This document shows, piece after piece, positions 1 through 4,755 of a stretch of DNA of 6,279 nt. Position 1 is the stretch's first letter. The number at the start of each line of letters is the position of its first letter. Position numbers and translations under genes: made by a program. The notes under the pieces were generated by a model. That model did not search any database and had not been told where the DNA came from. It saw nothing but the letters and a program-made list of their open reading frames with translations. The DNA lies in NCBI GenBank assembly GCA_934293835.1, contig CAKQZO010000099.1, forward strand, positions 1 to 6,279, written 5' to 3'. This DNA comes from an uncultured Lacticaseibacillus sp. (GTDB taxonomy: Bacteria > Bacillota > Bacilli > Lactobacillales > Lactobacillaceae).

Positions 1-106
1 CCGGCTGAAGGTCGGCGGTCGCAAGCCGGCCGGGGATCGCCTGGTTGTAGATGGCGACGATCGCTGGAAGCTGGGCGTGCGTCGCGTAGCTGAATGTGGT
101 TGACAT
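1..106 (-). CDS. GNAT-family N-acetyltransferase, N-terminal fragment (runs off the left edge)
   Basis: Only the first 35 codons are in the window, read leftwards from an ATG at 106-104. A perfect GGAGGAA ribosome binding site at 117-111 lies four bases upstream of that ATG. The translation begins MSTTFSYATHAQLPAIVAIY and continues NQAIPGRLATADLQP. The pattern 'LPAIVAIYNxAIPGRxATAD' is the typical start of the phosphinothricin-acetyltransferase-like branch of GNAT enzymes, covering the beta1-alpha1 region. These enzymes transfer acetyl from acetyl-CoA to a small amine. The acetyl-CoA binding motif and the substrate-determining part lie outside the window, so the substrate cannot be given. The gene is divergent from the DHA2 transporter and shares a 188-base intergenic region with it. 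Family assignment rests on recognition of the N-terminus only. Confidence 0.72.
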   Translation of the reverse strand, partial: MSTTFSYATHAQLPAIVAIYNQAIPGRLATADLQP

Positions 107-177
107 GAAATTCCTCCGTGAAACGTTGTTGGGTTCAGCATACAACACAAGCGCGGTGGCGGCCAGGGCGGGTTGTG

Positions 178-261
178 CTCATGAAAAGATTGGTGCATAG
201 TAGAATATTGGCGTTCATTCTAAAGTCACTCTGGAGGCGGGTTACCTCCGGGGCTATAGAG
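178..261 (+). promoter_or_regulatory. Divergent GNAT/transporter control region with weak -10 and a dyad
   Basis: The 188 bases between the GNAT start and the transporter start must hold both promoters, but neither is clear. On the plus strand TAGAAT (201-206) is the best -10 candidate, with no good -35 at 16-18 bases. TATAGA (255-260) is a second candidate. A dyad CTGGAGG (231-237), 7-base loop, CCTCCGG (245-251) lies between these two -10 candidates. It could be a regulator site or an RNA hairpin in the transporter leader. This is a weak call, made so the region is not left blank. Confidence 0.25.
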
Positions 262-294
262 GCGCTTAGTATGGATTGAGAAGAGGAAGTTTTT

Positions 295-1767
295 GTGTCC
301 AAGAAAAATGTATTGATTGTCACTGCCGCATTGATGCTTTCTAACGCGATGAGTGGCCTAGACAATACGATTGTCAACACGGCCTTGCCGGCGATCATCG
401 CCGATCTGCACGGCCTGGAGTTGATGGGGTGGATCGTCGCCATTTTCCTGTTGGGAACGGCAGTATCGACCCCGTTATGGAGCAAGCTGGGAGAGCGACT
501 GGGCAACCGGCGGGCGTATCAGTACGCCGCGCTTTTGTTCGTTGTCGGGAGCTTCTTGCAGGGCATGGCACCGTCGATGGTGATGTTGATCGTCTCGCGG
601 GCAATCGCCGGAATCGGCAACGGCGGCATGATCTCGTTGCCATACATCATCTACGCCCAGCTTTATCATAATCCGCGCAAAAGGATGCAGGTGCTCGGGA
701 TGGTGTCGGCGAGTTATTCGACGGCAACGATCATCGGCCCCTTAGTCGGCGGGGCAATCGTTGACACTTGGACATGGCACTGGGTCTTCTATCTGAACGT
801 ACCGATTGGCTTGGTATCGGCGCTACTCGTGCAACTGCTCTTCAAAGAGGTACGCAAGCAGCCGCGAGAGGCCCCGGTCGATTACGTGGGGGCAACGCTG
901 TTGACGGTGGGACTAGTCAGCTTGCTTGCAGGCATCGAGATGATCGGGGCCGCCAGCGGCTGGGTGTTGGTCGGGCTGTTTGCGTTCGCCGTGCTGGCGT
1001 TAGGCTTGTTGGCGAAGGTCGAACGCCAGGCAGCCGATCCGATCATCCCCGGACGGTTGTTCAAAAACCGGGCGCTCGTGATCGACTTTGCCTTGTTCGC
1101 GATCGTTTGGGGGGCTGCGATGGGCTTCGTCGTGTACGCCCCGATGTGGGTGCAGGCCATGCTCGGCGTGTCGGCCCTGGTCGGTGGCTGTACGCAAATT
1201 CCCGGGTCGTTCACCAACTTCTTGGGGTCGGGATCGACGGCCTCACTGCGTCGGCGGTTGAGTCCGCAACAGGTCATCTTAGTGGGCATCGTGGCGTTGT
1301 CGCTGACGTTTGTCATGATGGTGTTGGTGAACGCACACGCGCCTTATTGGACGGTGATGCTCGCTGGTGCCTGTCAAGGGTTTGGTAACGGGATGCTGTT
1401 TTCAGAACTCCAAGTCAAGGTGCAAACCGACGCGGACACCCGCGATGTCCCGGTGGCGACAAGTTTCAGCTTTTTGATTCGGATGCTGTCGCAGACGATG
1501 ACCGCGGCAATTTTCGCGATCCTGATGAATAACGCCTTGCGCGCAGGCGTTGCCGGCAGCCACGGCCGAATCACGATGACCATGATGAACAAGCTTTCTA
1601 ACGCGCAAAGCAATCAGAGTTTGCCTCAGGTGCTATTGCCGAAGATGCGCGGAATCATGTTCGTCGGGCTACATCACATCATGTGGCTGGGGCTGGCGTT
1701 GATGCTGGCGGCCTTGGCGGTGAACTTGTACGCCTTGCGCCTAGAGACGCGCCAGCGCCACGTGTAG
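295..1767 (+). CDS. DHA2-family (EmrB/QacA) MFS multidrug/H+ antiporter
   Basis: A 490-residue, very hydrophobic protein expected to sit in the cytoplasmic membrane and expel drugs or other amphiphiles in exchange for protons. Family motifs appear in order. The TM1 signature LDNTIVNTALPAI (residues 22-34) is motif D1 of 14-TM exporters. The motif A loop WSKLGERLGNRR is at 62-73. Motif B has Arg102 in SRAIAGIGNGG. The antiporter motif C ends in GPLVGG (148-153) and is followed by WHWVFYLNVPIG (161-172). Length fits the 14-helix DHA2 group (about 450-550), and the large polar loop before the last helix (roughly residues 420-450) is also usual. The start is GTG at 295, five bases after a GAGGAAG-like ribosome binding site; the next ATG in frame is further inside and would cut TM1. 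Substrate is unknown. No dedicated regulator is adjacent on the same strand. Confidence 0.93.
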   Translation: MSKKNVLIVTAALMLSNAMSGLDNTIVNTALPAIIADLHGLELMGWIVAIFLLGTAVSTPLWSKLGERLGNRRAYQYAALLFVVGSFLQGMAPSMVMLIVSRAIAGIGNGGMISLPYIIYAQLYHNPRKRMQVLGMVSASYSTATIIGPLVGGAIVDTWTWHWVFYLNVPIGLVSALLVQLLFKEVRKQPREAPVDYVGATLLTVGLVSLLAGIEMIGAASGWVLVGLFAFAVLALGLLAKVERQAADPIIPGRLFKNRALVIDFALFAIVWGAAMGFVVYAPMWVQAMLGVSALVGGCTQIPGSFTNFLGSGSTASLRRRLSPQQVILVGIVALSLTFVMMVLVNAHAPYWTVMLAGACQGFGNGMLFSELQVKVQTDADTRDVPVATSFSFLIRMLSQTMTAAIFAILMNNALRAGVAGSHGRITMTMMNKLSNAQSNQSLPQVLLPKMRGIMFVGLHHIMWLGLALMLAALAVNLYALRLETRQRHV

Positions 1768-1777
1768 TGAATAGTCG

Positions 1778-1814
1778 CAAATCAGTAAATTTTTTATGGC
1801 AATTTATTAATTTG
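1778..1814. repeat. 14-bp inverted repeat overlapping the -35 region of the first EAL promoter
   Basis: The left arm CAAATCAGTAAATT (1778-1791), a 9-base spacer and the right arm AATTTATTAATTTG (1801-1814) match at 12 of 14 positions. The repeat begins 11 bases after the transporter stop and ends six bases before the TATAAT at 1820, so it covers the place where -35 contacts would be made. It could be an operator for a dimeric repressor. As RNA it would be an AU-rich hairpin without a following U-run, so it is a poor terminator. Confidence 0.4.
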
Positions 1815-1825
1815 TTGTGTATAAT
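1796..1825 (+). promoter_or_regulatory. Promoter of the first EAL gene
   Basis: A perfect -10 TATAAT lies at 1820-1825, with a mediocre -35 (ATGGCA at 1796-1801, 18-base spacer) in an AT-rich stretch. Transcription would begin near 1832, giving a ~150-base untranslated leader before the ATG at 1984. The leader contains the conserved element at 1851-1916. Confidence 0.7.
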
Positions 1826-1850
1826 GACGTTGCGAACACATCTGAAAAAA

Positions 1851-1916
1851 CTGCTCAAGTTCGGATTACTCCGAGCATACGACCCGCACATGAGAGAGAC
1901 ATGTTCGGGTCGTTTT
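1851..1916 (+). ncRNA. Conserved structured leader element, copy 1 (candidate attenuator or riboswitch-like RNA)
   Basis: This 66-base element starts about 20 bases after the predicted transcription start of the first EAL gene. It consists of a first stem (TGC...GCA closing TCGGA-TTAC-TCCGA, 1852-1877, with a bulged TCAAGT on the 5' side) followed directly by a terminator hairpin. A second copy lies at 2802-2865 before the next EAL gene. All 58 positions outside the apical segment (1864-1871 here) are identical between copies, while the apical segment differs in length and sequence but still pairs. CAAGTTCG (1856-1863) resembles CATGTTCG of the terminator's 3' arm, so it could compete for the terminator's 5' arm. 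The structure and duplication are seen directly; a ligand-sensing or attenuation role is inferred. I do not recognise it as a known riboswitch class. It could instead be a short RNA made independently. Confidence 0.6.
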
Positions 1917-1923
1917 GTTTTTT
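1879..1923 (+). terminator. Intrinsic terminator in the leader of the first EAL gene
   Basis: ACGACCCG (1879-1886) pairs perfectly with CGGGTCGT (1906-1913). After one C/T mismatch, ACATG (1888-1892) pairs with CATGT (1900-1904) around a loop AGAGAGA. The U-tract is TTTTG followed by TTTTTT (to 1923). It ends about 50 bases before the GGAGGT ribosome binding site. It lies downstream of a TATAAT promoter, so it should stop most transcripts of that promoter unless antitermination occurs. A less likely alternative is that it only serves read-through from the transporter gene. Confidence 0.85.
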
Positions 1924-1983
1924 GATCTGTTGGCTGGGGGAATACGGGCGTGCAACCGTGAAAATAATTTTGGAGGTGGGCGT

Positions 1984-2682
1984 ATGTACACCGTTTTTGC
2001 ACAACCTAAATATTTGATGACTGAAGCCTATGGCCAACCTGTTGGCTATGAACTGTTCATTCGGCAGTGGAACAACGGTCGTTGGGAGCTACCGGACCCG
2101 TTCACCGGAATCGGCGTGTTGACGCTGAACAATCTGTTGCGGCAGACGATCGCGCAGATGCCGGCGGGTATCAAGCTCTTATCATTCAACCTGGAGCAGG
2201 CCCAGTTCGTCGACCCGGCGTTCACCGCGATGATTGCCAGCGTCCAGCGGCACACAGACATCACCTTGTACACCGAATTGACCGAGCGTATCGGCGAAGG
2301 GGTCACTGCCGGCCAATTGCTGTCTGCGGCCAAGCGCTTTGCCACCTGTGGGCTGGCCGTCTGCATCGACGACGTGGGGACGGGTCAGAACTCGCCAGCG
2401 TTGGTGATGTTGTTGAACGATTACATCACAGAGTATAAGTTTGCGTTCCAGAATTTCCGGCCGGTGGCTTCGGTCAACGAGCTGGCCCCGCAACTAAAGT
2501 TCTGGACGGAATTAGCGCAACGGCAAAATAAAATGCTGGTTTGGGAAGGCATCGAGTCGAGCGTCGAACTCGCGTTATTGACCGCGCGCTACCCAGGCGA
2601 CCTGCTTCAAGGCTATCTCTTCGGGCATCCAGCCCGCCTGGATAAGGTGTTGTATGAGCCTTATGCGGTGAGCGGTAACTAG
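1984..2682 (+). CDS. Stand-alone EAL-domain protein 1 (putative cyclic-di-GMP phosphodiesterase or binding protein)
   Basis: A 232-residue cytoplasmic protein consisting of one EAL domain, the family that hydrolyses or binds c-di-GMP. The hallmark positions are visible: Glu23 in GYELFIR (EAL replaced by ELF), Asn69 in LSFNLEQ, Glu98 and Glu101 in ELTER, Asp129-Asp130 in DDVGTG, Lys152 in EYKFA, Glu188 and Glu191 in EGIES, and Gln209 in QGYLFG. Two departures are notable: DDFGTG has Val for Phe, and the KxD motif reads KFA, so its aspartate is Ala154. No GGDEF, PAS or membrane segment is attached. Start: ATG 1984 has GGAGGT (1972-1977) six bases upstream; an upstream TTG at 1915 sits inside the terminator and is rejected. 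The gene is separately promoted, with a terminator-containing leader, and is about 48% identical to the next gene. Metal-dependent catalysis is plausible but unproven; it could be a c-di-GMP or other nucleotide sensor. Confidence 0.9.
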   Translation: MYTVFAQPKYLMTEAYGQPVGYELFIRQWNNGRWELPDPFTGIGVLTLNNLLRQTIAQMPAGIKLLSFNLEQAQFVDPAFTAMIASVQRHTDITLYTELTERIGEGVTAGQLLSAAKRFATCGLAVCIDDVGTGQNSPALVMLLNDYITEYKFAFQNFRPVASVNELAPQLKFWTELAQRQNKMLVWEGIESSVELALLTARYPGDLLQGYLFGHPARLDKVLYEPYAVSGN

Positions 2683-2719
2683 GTGCGAGTCACTATCGAT
2701 AAAATTTTTTCTAATTAGA

Positions 2720-2748
2720 TTGTGCTAATGCTAAACGTCGGTTATAAT
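2720..2748 (+). promoter_or_regulatory. Promoter of the second EAL gene
   Basis: -35 TTGTGC (2720-2725), a 17-base spacer and a perfect -10 TATAAT (2743-2748) predict a start near 2755 and a ~145-base leader. A small dyad ATTAG-6-CTAAT (2714-2729) and a palindrome CTAATTAG (2711-2718) overlap the -35, so a repressor could bind here. The promoter makes this gene independent of the first EAL gene. Confidence 0.75.
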
Positions 2749-2801
2749 GATATTTGTAAACAGATAGCGTTGTCGAGGCAGACGGCGTAGACGATAGTAA
2801 C

Positions 2802-2865
2802 CTGCTCAAGTTCGAGAAATCGAGCATACGACCCGCACATGAGAGAGACATGTTCGGGTCGTTTT
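2802..2865 (+). ncRNA. Conserved structured leader element, copy 2
   Basis: This is the second copy of the 1851-1916 element, again in the leader of an EAL gene. The first 13 bases and the last 45 match copy 1 exactly. Only the apical segment changes: AGAAAT (2815-2820) in place of an 8-base segment. It still forms a stem, TCGA (2812-2815) with TCGA (2820-2823), closed by GAAA, a GNRA-type tetraloop. The sequence between promoter and element is longer here (about 47 versus 19 bases) and unrelated, so the element itself is the conserved unit. CAAGTTCG is at 2807-2814. Function as a regulatory RNA is inferred. Confidence 0.6.
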
Positions 2866-2866
2866 T
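2828..2866 (+). terminator. Intrinsic terminator in the leader of the second EAL gene
   Basis: The hairpin is the same as in copy 1: ACGACCCG (2828-2835) with CGGGTCGT (2855-2862), C/T mismatch, ACATG (2837-2841) with CATGT (2849-2853), loop AGAGAGA, then TTTTT (2862-2866). It ends about 20 bases before the AGGAGG ribosome binding site, downstream of the gene's own promoter, as expected for transcription attenuation. Confidence 0.85.
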
Positions 2867-2898
2867 AGTTAAAACGGGTAGCTTTAGGAGGCATGGGG

Positions 2899-3564
2899 AT
2901 GTTCCGATTCTTTGGACAACCAAAATTTGATTTAGATCCGAACCATCATGAGCCGATTGGCTATGAATTATTCATCCGCGAATGGCGCGAGGACCGGTGG
3001 GTATTACCGGAAGACTTCAGTAAACTATCGGCGCCGATTATCGAGCGGTTGATGGATCAAATTGTTGCGGTGATGCCGCCGAGCGTTGTCATGCTGTCGT
3101 TCAATCTGGAGCAAGACCAGTTCGTCAATCCTGAGTACATGGCGATGGTGTTGCGCGTCGAAGCTAAGACCAAGATTCGCCTGTTTATCGAGCTGACGGA
3201 GCGGATCGCTCGCGGCGTGACAGAAGATCAATTGGTGGCCGCCGCCAAGCGCTATGCCGATGCGGGTTTATTAGTGTGCGTCGACGATGTGGGTACTGGC
3301 CAAAACACGCCGCAGATGGTGTTGAAGATGGACGGTACCGTCGCCGAATACAAGTTCGCCCTGCAGAATTTTCGGCCTTTTACGAGCATCGATGCCATCA
3401 AACCGGAGCTCGATTACTGGTATCATCTGGCACGCACCCAAGACAAGCTGTTGGCGATCGAAGGCCTAGAAACCGAAGCCGAGCTCGAACGGGTGCGCAA
3501 GGAATATCCTTGTGATGTCATTCAAGGTTATCTCCTCGGCAAGCCGGCGCTGTTGGAAGCCTAA
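2899..3564 (+). CDS. Stand-alone EAL-domain protein 2 (paralog of the preceding gene)
   Basis: A 221-residue cytoplasmic single-domain EAL protein that aligns without gaps to the preceding one through Gln209, with about 48% identity by hand count. The same residues are kept: Glu23 (GYELFIR), Asn69 (LSFNLEQ), Glu98/Glu101 (ELTER), Asp129/Asp130 (DDVGTG), Lys152 (EYKFA), Glu188/Glu191 (EGLET) and Gln209 (QGYLLG). The KxD aspartate is again alanine (Ala154), so that change predates the duplication. Start choice: AGGAGG (2886-2891) is seven bases from ATG 2899 but only one base from ATG 2893. 2899 also gives the same N-terminus as the paralog (M-x3-F-x-QPK). Its 3' end lacks the ~11-residue tail of the first protein. 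The role is presumably c-di-GMP degradation or sensing; no cyclase is visible nearby to supply a substrate. Confidence 0.9.
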   Translation: MFRFFGQPKFDLDPNHHEPIGYELFIREWREDRWVLPEDFSKLSAPIIERLMDQIVAVMPPSVVMLSFNLEQDQFVNPEYMAMVLRVEAKTKIRLFIELTERIARGVTEDQLVAAAKRYADAGLLVCVDDVGTGQNTPQMVLKMDGTVAEYKFALQNFRPFTSIDAIKPELDYWYHLARTQDKLLAIEGLETEAELERVRKEYPCDVIQGYLLGKPALLEA

Positions 3565-3573
3565 ACGAGGAGT

Positions 3574-3600
3574 TTAGCAATCAATCGAATAAAGTGCTAA
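3574..3600. promoter_or_regulatory. CIRCE-like operator (HrcA binding site)
   Basis: The sequence reads TTAGCAATC, nine bases, AAGTGCTAA. The established CIRCE consensus is TTAGCACTC-N9-GAGTGCTAA, so 16 of 18 arm positions match, with exactly the right spacer. HrcA, the repressor of class I heat-shock genes in Bacillota, binds such sites. It starts ten bases after the second EAL stop and ends 30 bases before the TATAAT of the small-protein gene, just upstream of its -35 region. CIRCE is more often at or after the transcription start, so how it represses from here is open. An alternative reading as a terminator for the EAL gene is weak: six paired bases at most and no U-run. Confidence 0.62.
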
Positions 3601-3605
3601 TTTAG

Positions 3606-3636
3606 TTGCGCCACAATCTGCGAAAAGGACTATAAT
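3606..3636 (+). promoter_or_regulatory. Promoter of the small acidic protein gene
   Basis: A perfect -10 TATAAT is at 3631-3636. The best -35 is TTGCGC at 3606-3611 with a long 19-base spacer. The start would be near 3642, leaving a short ~35-base leader without the attenuator found before the EAL genes. The CIRCE-like site is immediately upstream. Confidence 0.6.
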
Positions 3637-3676
3637 GTCTTTGTAAGCAAGAAAAATATGTGGAGGTAATTGAATA

Positions 3677-3895
3677 ATGGCAGCAGTAGTTGAGAAGACA
3701 TTAGTGTTGGATGAGCCTATGAACGCGGTATTCGATTGGAGCGACAGCGAGACGCCTGTGCGCGACGCCTTATGGAACTTCTACATGGAGCAAAACGCCA
3801 AGGACACGATCAAGACCGAAGAACAGATGAAGCCGTTGCTCGACCAGTCCGATGACGAGGTTAAGGCTTTGGCCGAGAAGTTGTTGAAGAAGTAG
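3677..3895 (+). CDS. Small acidic protein of unknown function (72 aa), possibly heat-shock controlled
   Basis: I do not recognise this protein. It has 72 residues with about 16 acidic and 9 basic side chains, no signal peptide, no membrane segment and no cysteine. A beta-like hydrophobic start (residues 3-11, AVVEKTLVL) is followed by an aromatic-rich middle (FDW at 19-21, WNFYM at 33-37). The C-terminal half is charged and probably helical (residues 39-72, ending in KLLKK). It is expected to be cytosolic. The gene is real by several signs: GGAGGT (3662-3667) nine bases before ATG 3677, its own TATAAT promoter, a codon bias like that of its neighbours, and a following small hairpin. The CIRCE-like operator upstream suggests a role linked to protein stress, but that is inference from position only. 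Confidence 0.82.
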   Translation: MAAVVEKTLVLDEPMNAVFDWSDSETPVRDALWNFYMEQNAKDTIKTEEQMKPLLDQSDDEVKALAEKLLKK

Positions 3896-3909
3896 CTGAC
3901 AGCAGTCAG
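3896..3909 (+). terminator. Weak stem-loop after the small protein gene
   Basis: CTGAC-AGCA-GTCAG directly follows the stop codon and can be extended by G-U and A-U pairs. Only TTGATT follows, not a real U-run, so termination would be inefficient and read-through into the exporter leader is possible. Confidence 0.3.
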
Positions 3910-3948
3910 TTGATTCGCTAACATGATAAGAAATTAAAGCGCTATTGG

Positions 3949-3973
3949 GTTGTGACGTCGTCGGGCGCACAAC
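3949..3973. promoter_or_regulatory. Dyad GTTGTG-N13-CACAAC upstream of the exporter
   Basis: A perfect 6-bp inverted repeat (3949-3954 and 3968-3973) lies just before the large hairpin. LysE-type exporter genes are often controlled by LysR-type activators that bind spaced dyads, so an operator is possible. No regulator gene is adjacent, and a 6-bp repeat can arise by chance. Confidence 0.25.
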
Positions 3974-3975
3974 TT

Positions 3976-4041
3976 AGGCATCCACACTACGATCGTAGGC
4001 ACGGCGGTTTCCGCCGGAAGATCGTAGTGTGGGTGCCTTTT
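3976..4041 (+). terminator. Long interrupted terminator hairpin in front of the LysE-type gene
   Basis: An 18-base left arm (3977-3994) pairs with 4020-4037 with a single G-U wobble. The 25-base loop contains its own stem, CGGCGG-TTT-CCGCCG (4002-4016). TTTT follows at 4038-4041, only ten bases before the ribosome binding site. The left arm also contains most of a perfect palindrome CTACGATCGTAG (3987-3998) that could form an alternative small hairpin, because GATCGTAG occurs twice (3991 and 4020). It may terminate the small-protein transcript, or attenuate exporter expression if transcription starts upstream. No T-box or lysine-riboswitch landmarks are seen. Confidence 0.75.
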
Positions 4042-4063
4042 GCTATGAAAAGGGGAATTGATC

Positions 4064-4690
4064 ATGTTAGCTGTTTATCTACGAGGGGTATTGATTTCGA
4101 TTGCGCTGGTGAGTTCGATCGGGATGCAGAACCTCTTTGTCTTCAACTCGGCTATGGCCAATCGCTTGCGGCGGGCCATGTTGATTGCGAGCTTTGTGTG
4201 GCTGGCCGACACGACGCTGACCGTGGTGGCCTTCTTGGGGATGGGTGCGCTGATCGAGCGCTTCGCGTGGCTAAAGCTGTTGATTCTACTCGTCGGTGGC
4301 GGCATCGTCGTGTGGATGGGAATCGGTATTATCCGCAGCGCGAATGCGACGACGCTAGCTGGTGAGACTAAATCATTACCGCTCAAGGAAGCTTGGCTGG
4401 CCGCGTGGGCGGTCGCGTTTGCGAATCCGCAGGCGATCATCGACACCAGCGTTTCTTTCGGGGCGATGCGTAGCACACTGGCCAATGGCGAAGTCTTACC
4501 ATTTCTGCTCGGCGTTTTGACAAGCACCGCACTATGGTTCTTCGGCGTGACCCTGATCATCGGCGTCCTCAAGAATCGGCTCCCGAAGCGGTTTATGCTA
4601 TGGCTGAATCTGATTTCCGGCGCAATCGTGGTCATCTACGGCGCAACGCTGGTGTGGCACGCGCTGACCTTGGTGATGACGCTGCTGTAG
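4064..4690 (+). CDS. LysE/ArgO-family amino-acid exporter
   Basis: A 208-residue membrane protein of the LysE superfamily, which exports basic or other amino acids and lowers toxic intracellular levels. Length and layout fit the family (about 200 residues, five to six helices). SIGMQNLFVF (18-27) is the TM1 signature. Asp49 lies in the second helix. GGGIVVWMGIGIIR (78-91) is the third. A charged cytoplasmic loop (94-109) is followed by the signature NPQAIIDTSVSFGA (121-134) with its conserved Asn-Pro and Asp127. Two more helices follow (about 145-168 and 177-205). Start: ATG 4064 is seven bases after AGGGGA (4051-4056); the TTG at 4058 would be one base away and is rejected. The gene is monocistronic in this window and convergent with the oxidoreductase. 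Which amino acid it moves cannot be read from the sequence. Confidence 0.88.
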   Translation: MLAVYLRGVLISIALVSSIGMQNLFVFNSAMANRLRRAMLIASFVWLADTTLTVVAFLGMGALIERFAWLKLLILLVGGGIVVWMGIGIIRSANATTLAGETKSLPLKEAWLAAWAVAFANPQAIIDTSVSFGAMRSTLANGEVLPFLLGVLTSTALWFFGVTLIIGVLKNRLPKRFMLWLNLISGAIVVIYGATLVWHALTLVMTLL

Positions 4691-4755
4691 GCTTAGGAAT
4701 ATCAAAAAGTGGTTTGGGTACACGTTACATCACTGGCATATTTGGGCACATAAAA

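Noticed and set aside
768..1388. 206-codon open frame within the transporter gene
   Set aside because: It is a shadow of the DHA2 gene: Arg/Gly-rich and low-complexity, with no ribosome binding site and no family resemblance. Other long overlapping frames at 4075-4635 and 882-1316 (minus) are likewise shadows.
1832..1920. Known c-di-GMP riboswitch upstream of the EAL genes
   Set aside because: The conserved core and tetraloop-receptor parts of the GEMM class are absent, and the element is too short for the described c-di-GMP aptamers.
1824..1925. Leader reading frame MTLRTHLKKLLKF... across the first EAL leader
   Set aside because: Its ATG overlaps the -10 box, so it would not be transcribed. 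It has no ribosome binding site, and the 2-base difference between element copies breaks the frame.
2702..2728. Second CIRCE-like site before the second EAL gene
   Set aside because: Only the right half (GTGCTAA) matches. The left half, at the required spacing, is an A/T run with almost no matches.
2840..2869. Nine-codon peptide MRETCSGRF inside the terminator (also present in copy 1)
   Set aside because: There is no ribosome binding site and it lies inside the terminator hairpin. Its conservation is explained by the RNA pairing.
2893..2901. ATG at 2893 as start of the second EAL protein
   Set aside because: It is only one base from the AGGAGG. ATG 2899 has a seven-base spacing and gives the same N-terminus as the paralog.
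3990..4041. T-box leader before the LysE-type exporter
   Set aside because: GGCACGGCGG only superficially resembles the T-box sequence. The conserved T-box bulge and the specifier stem are not seen.
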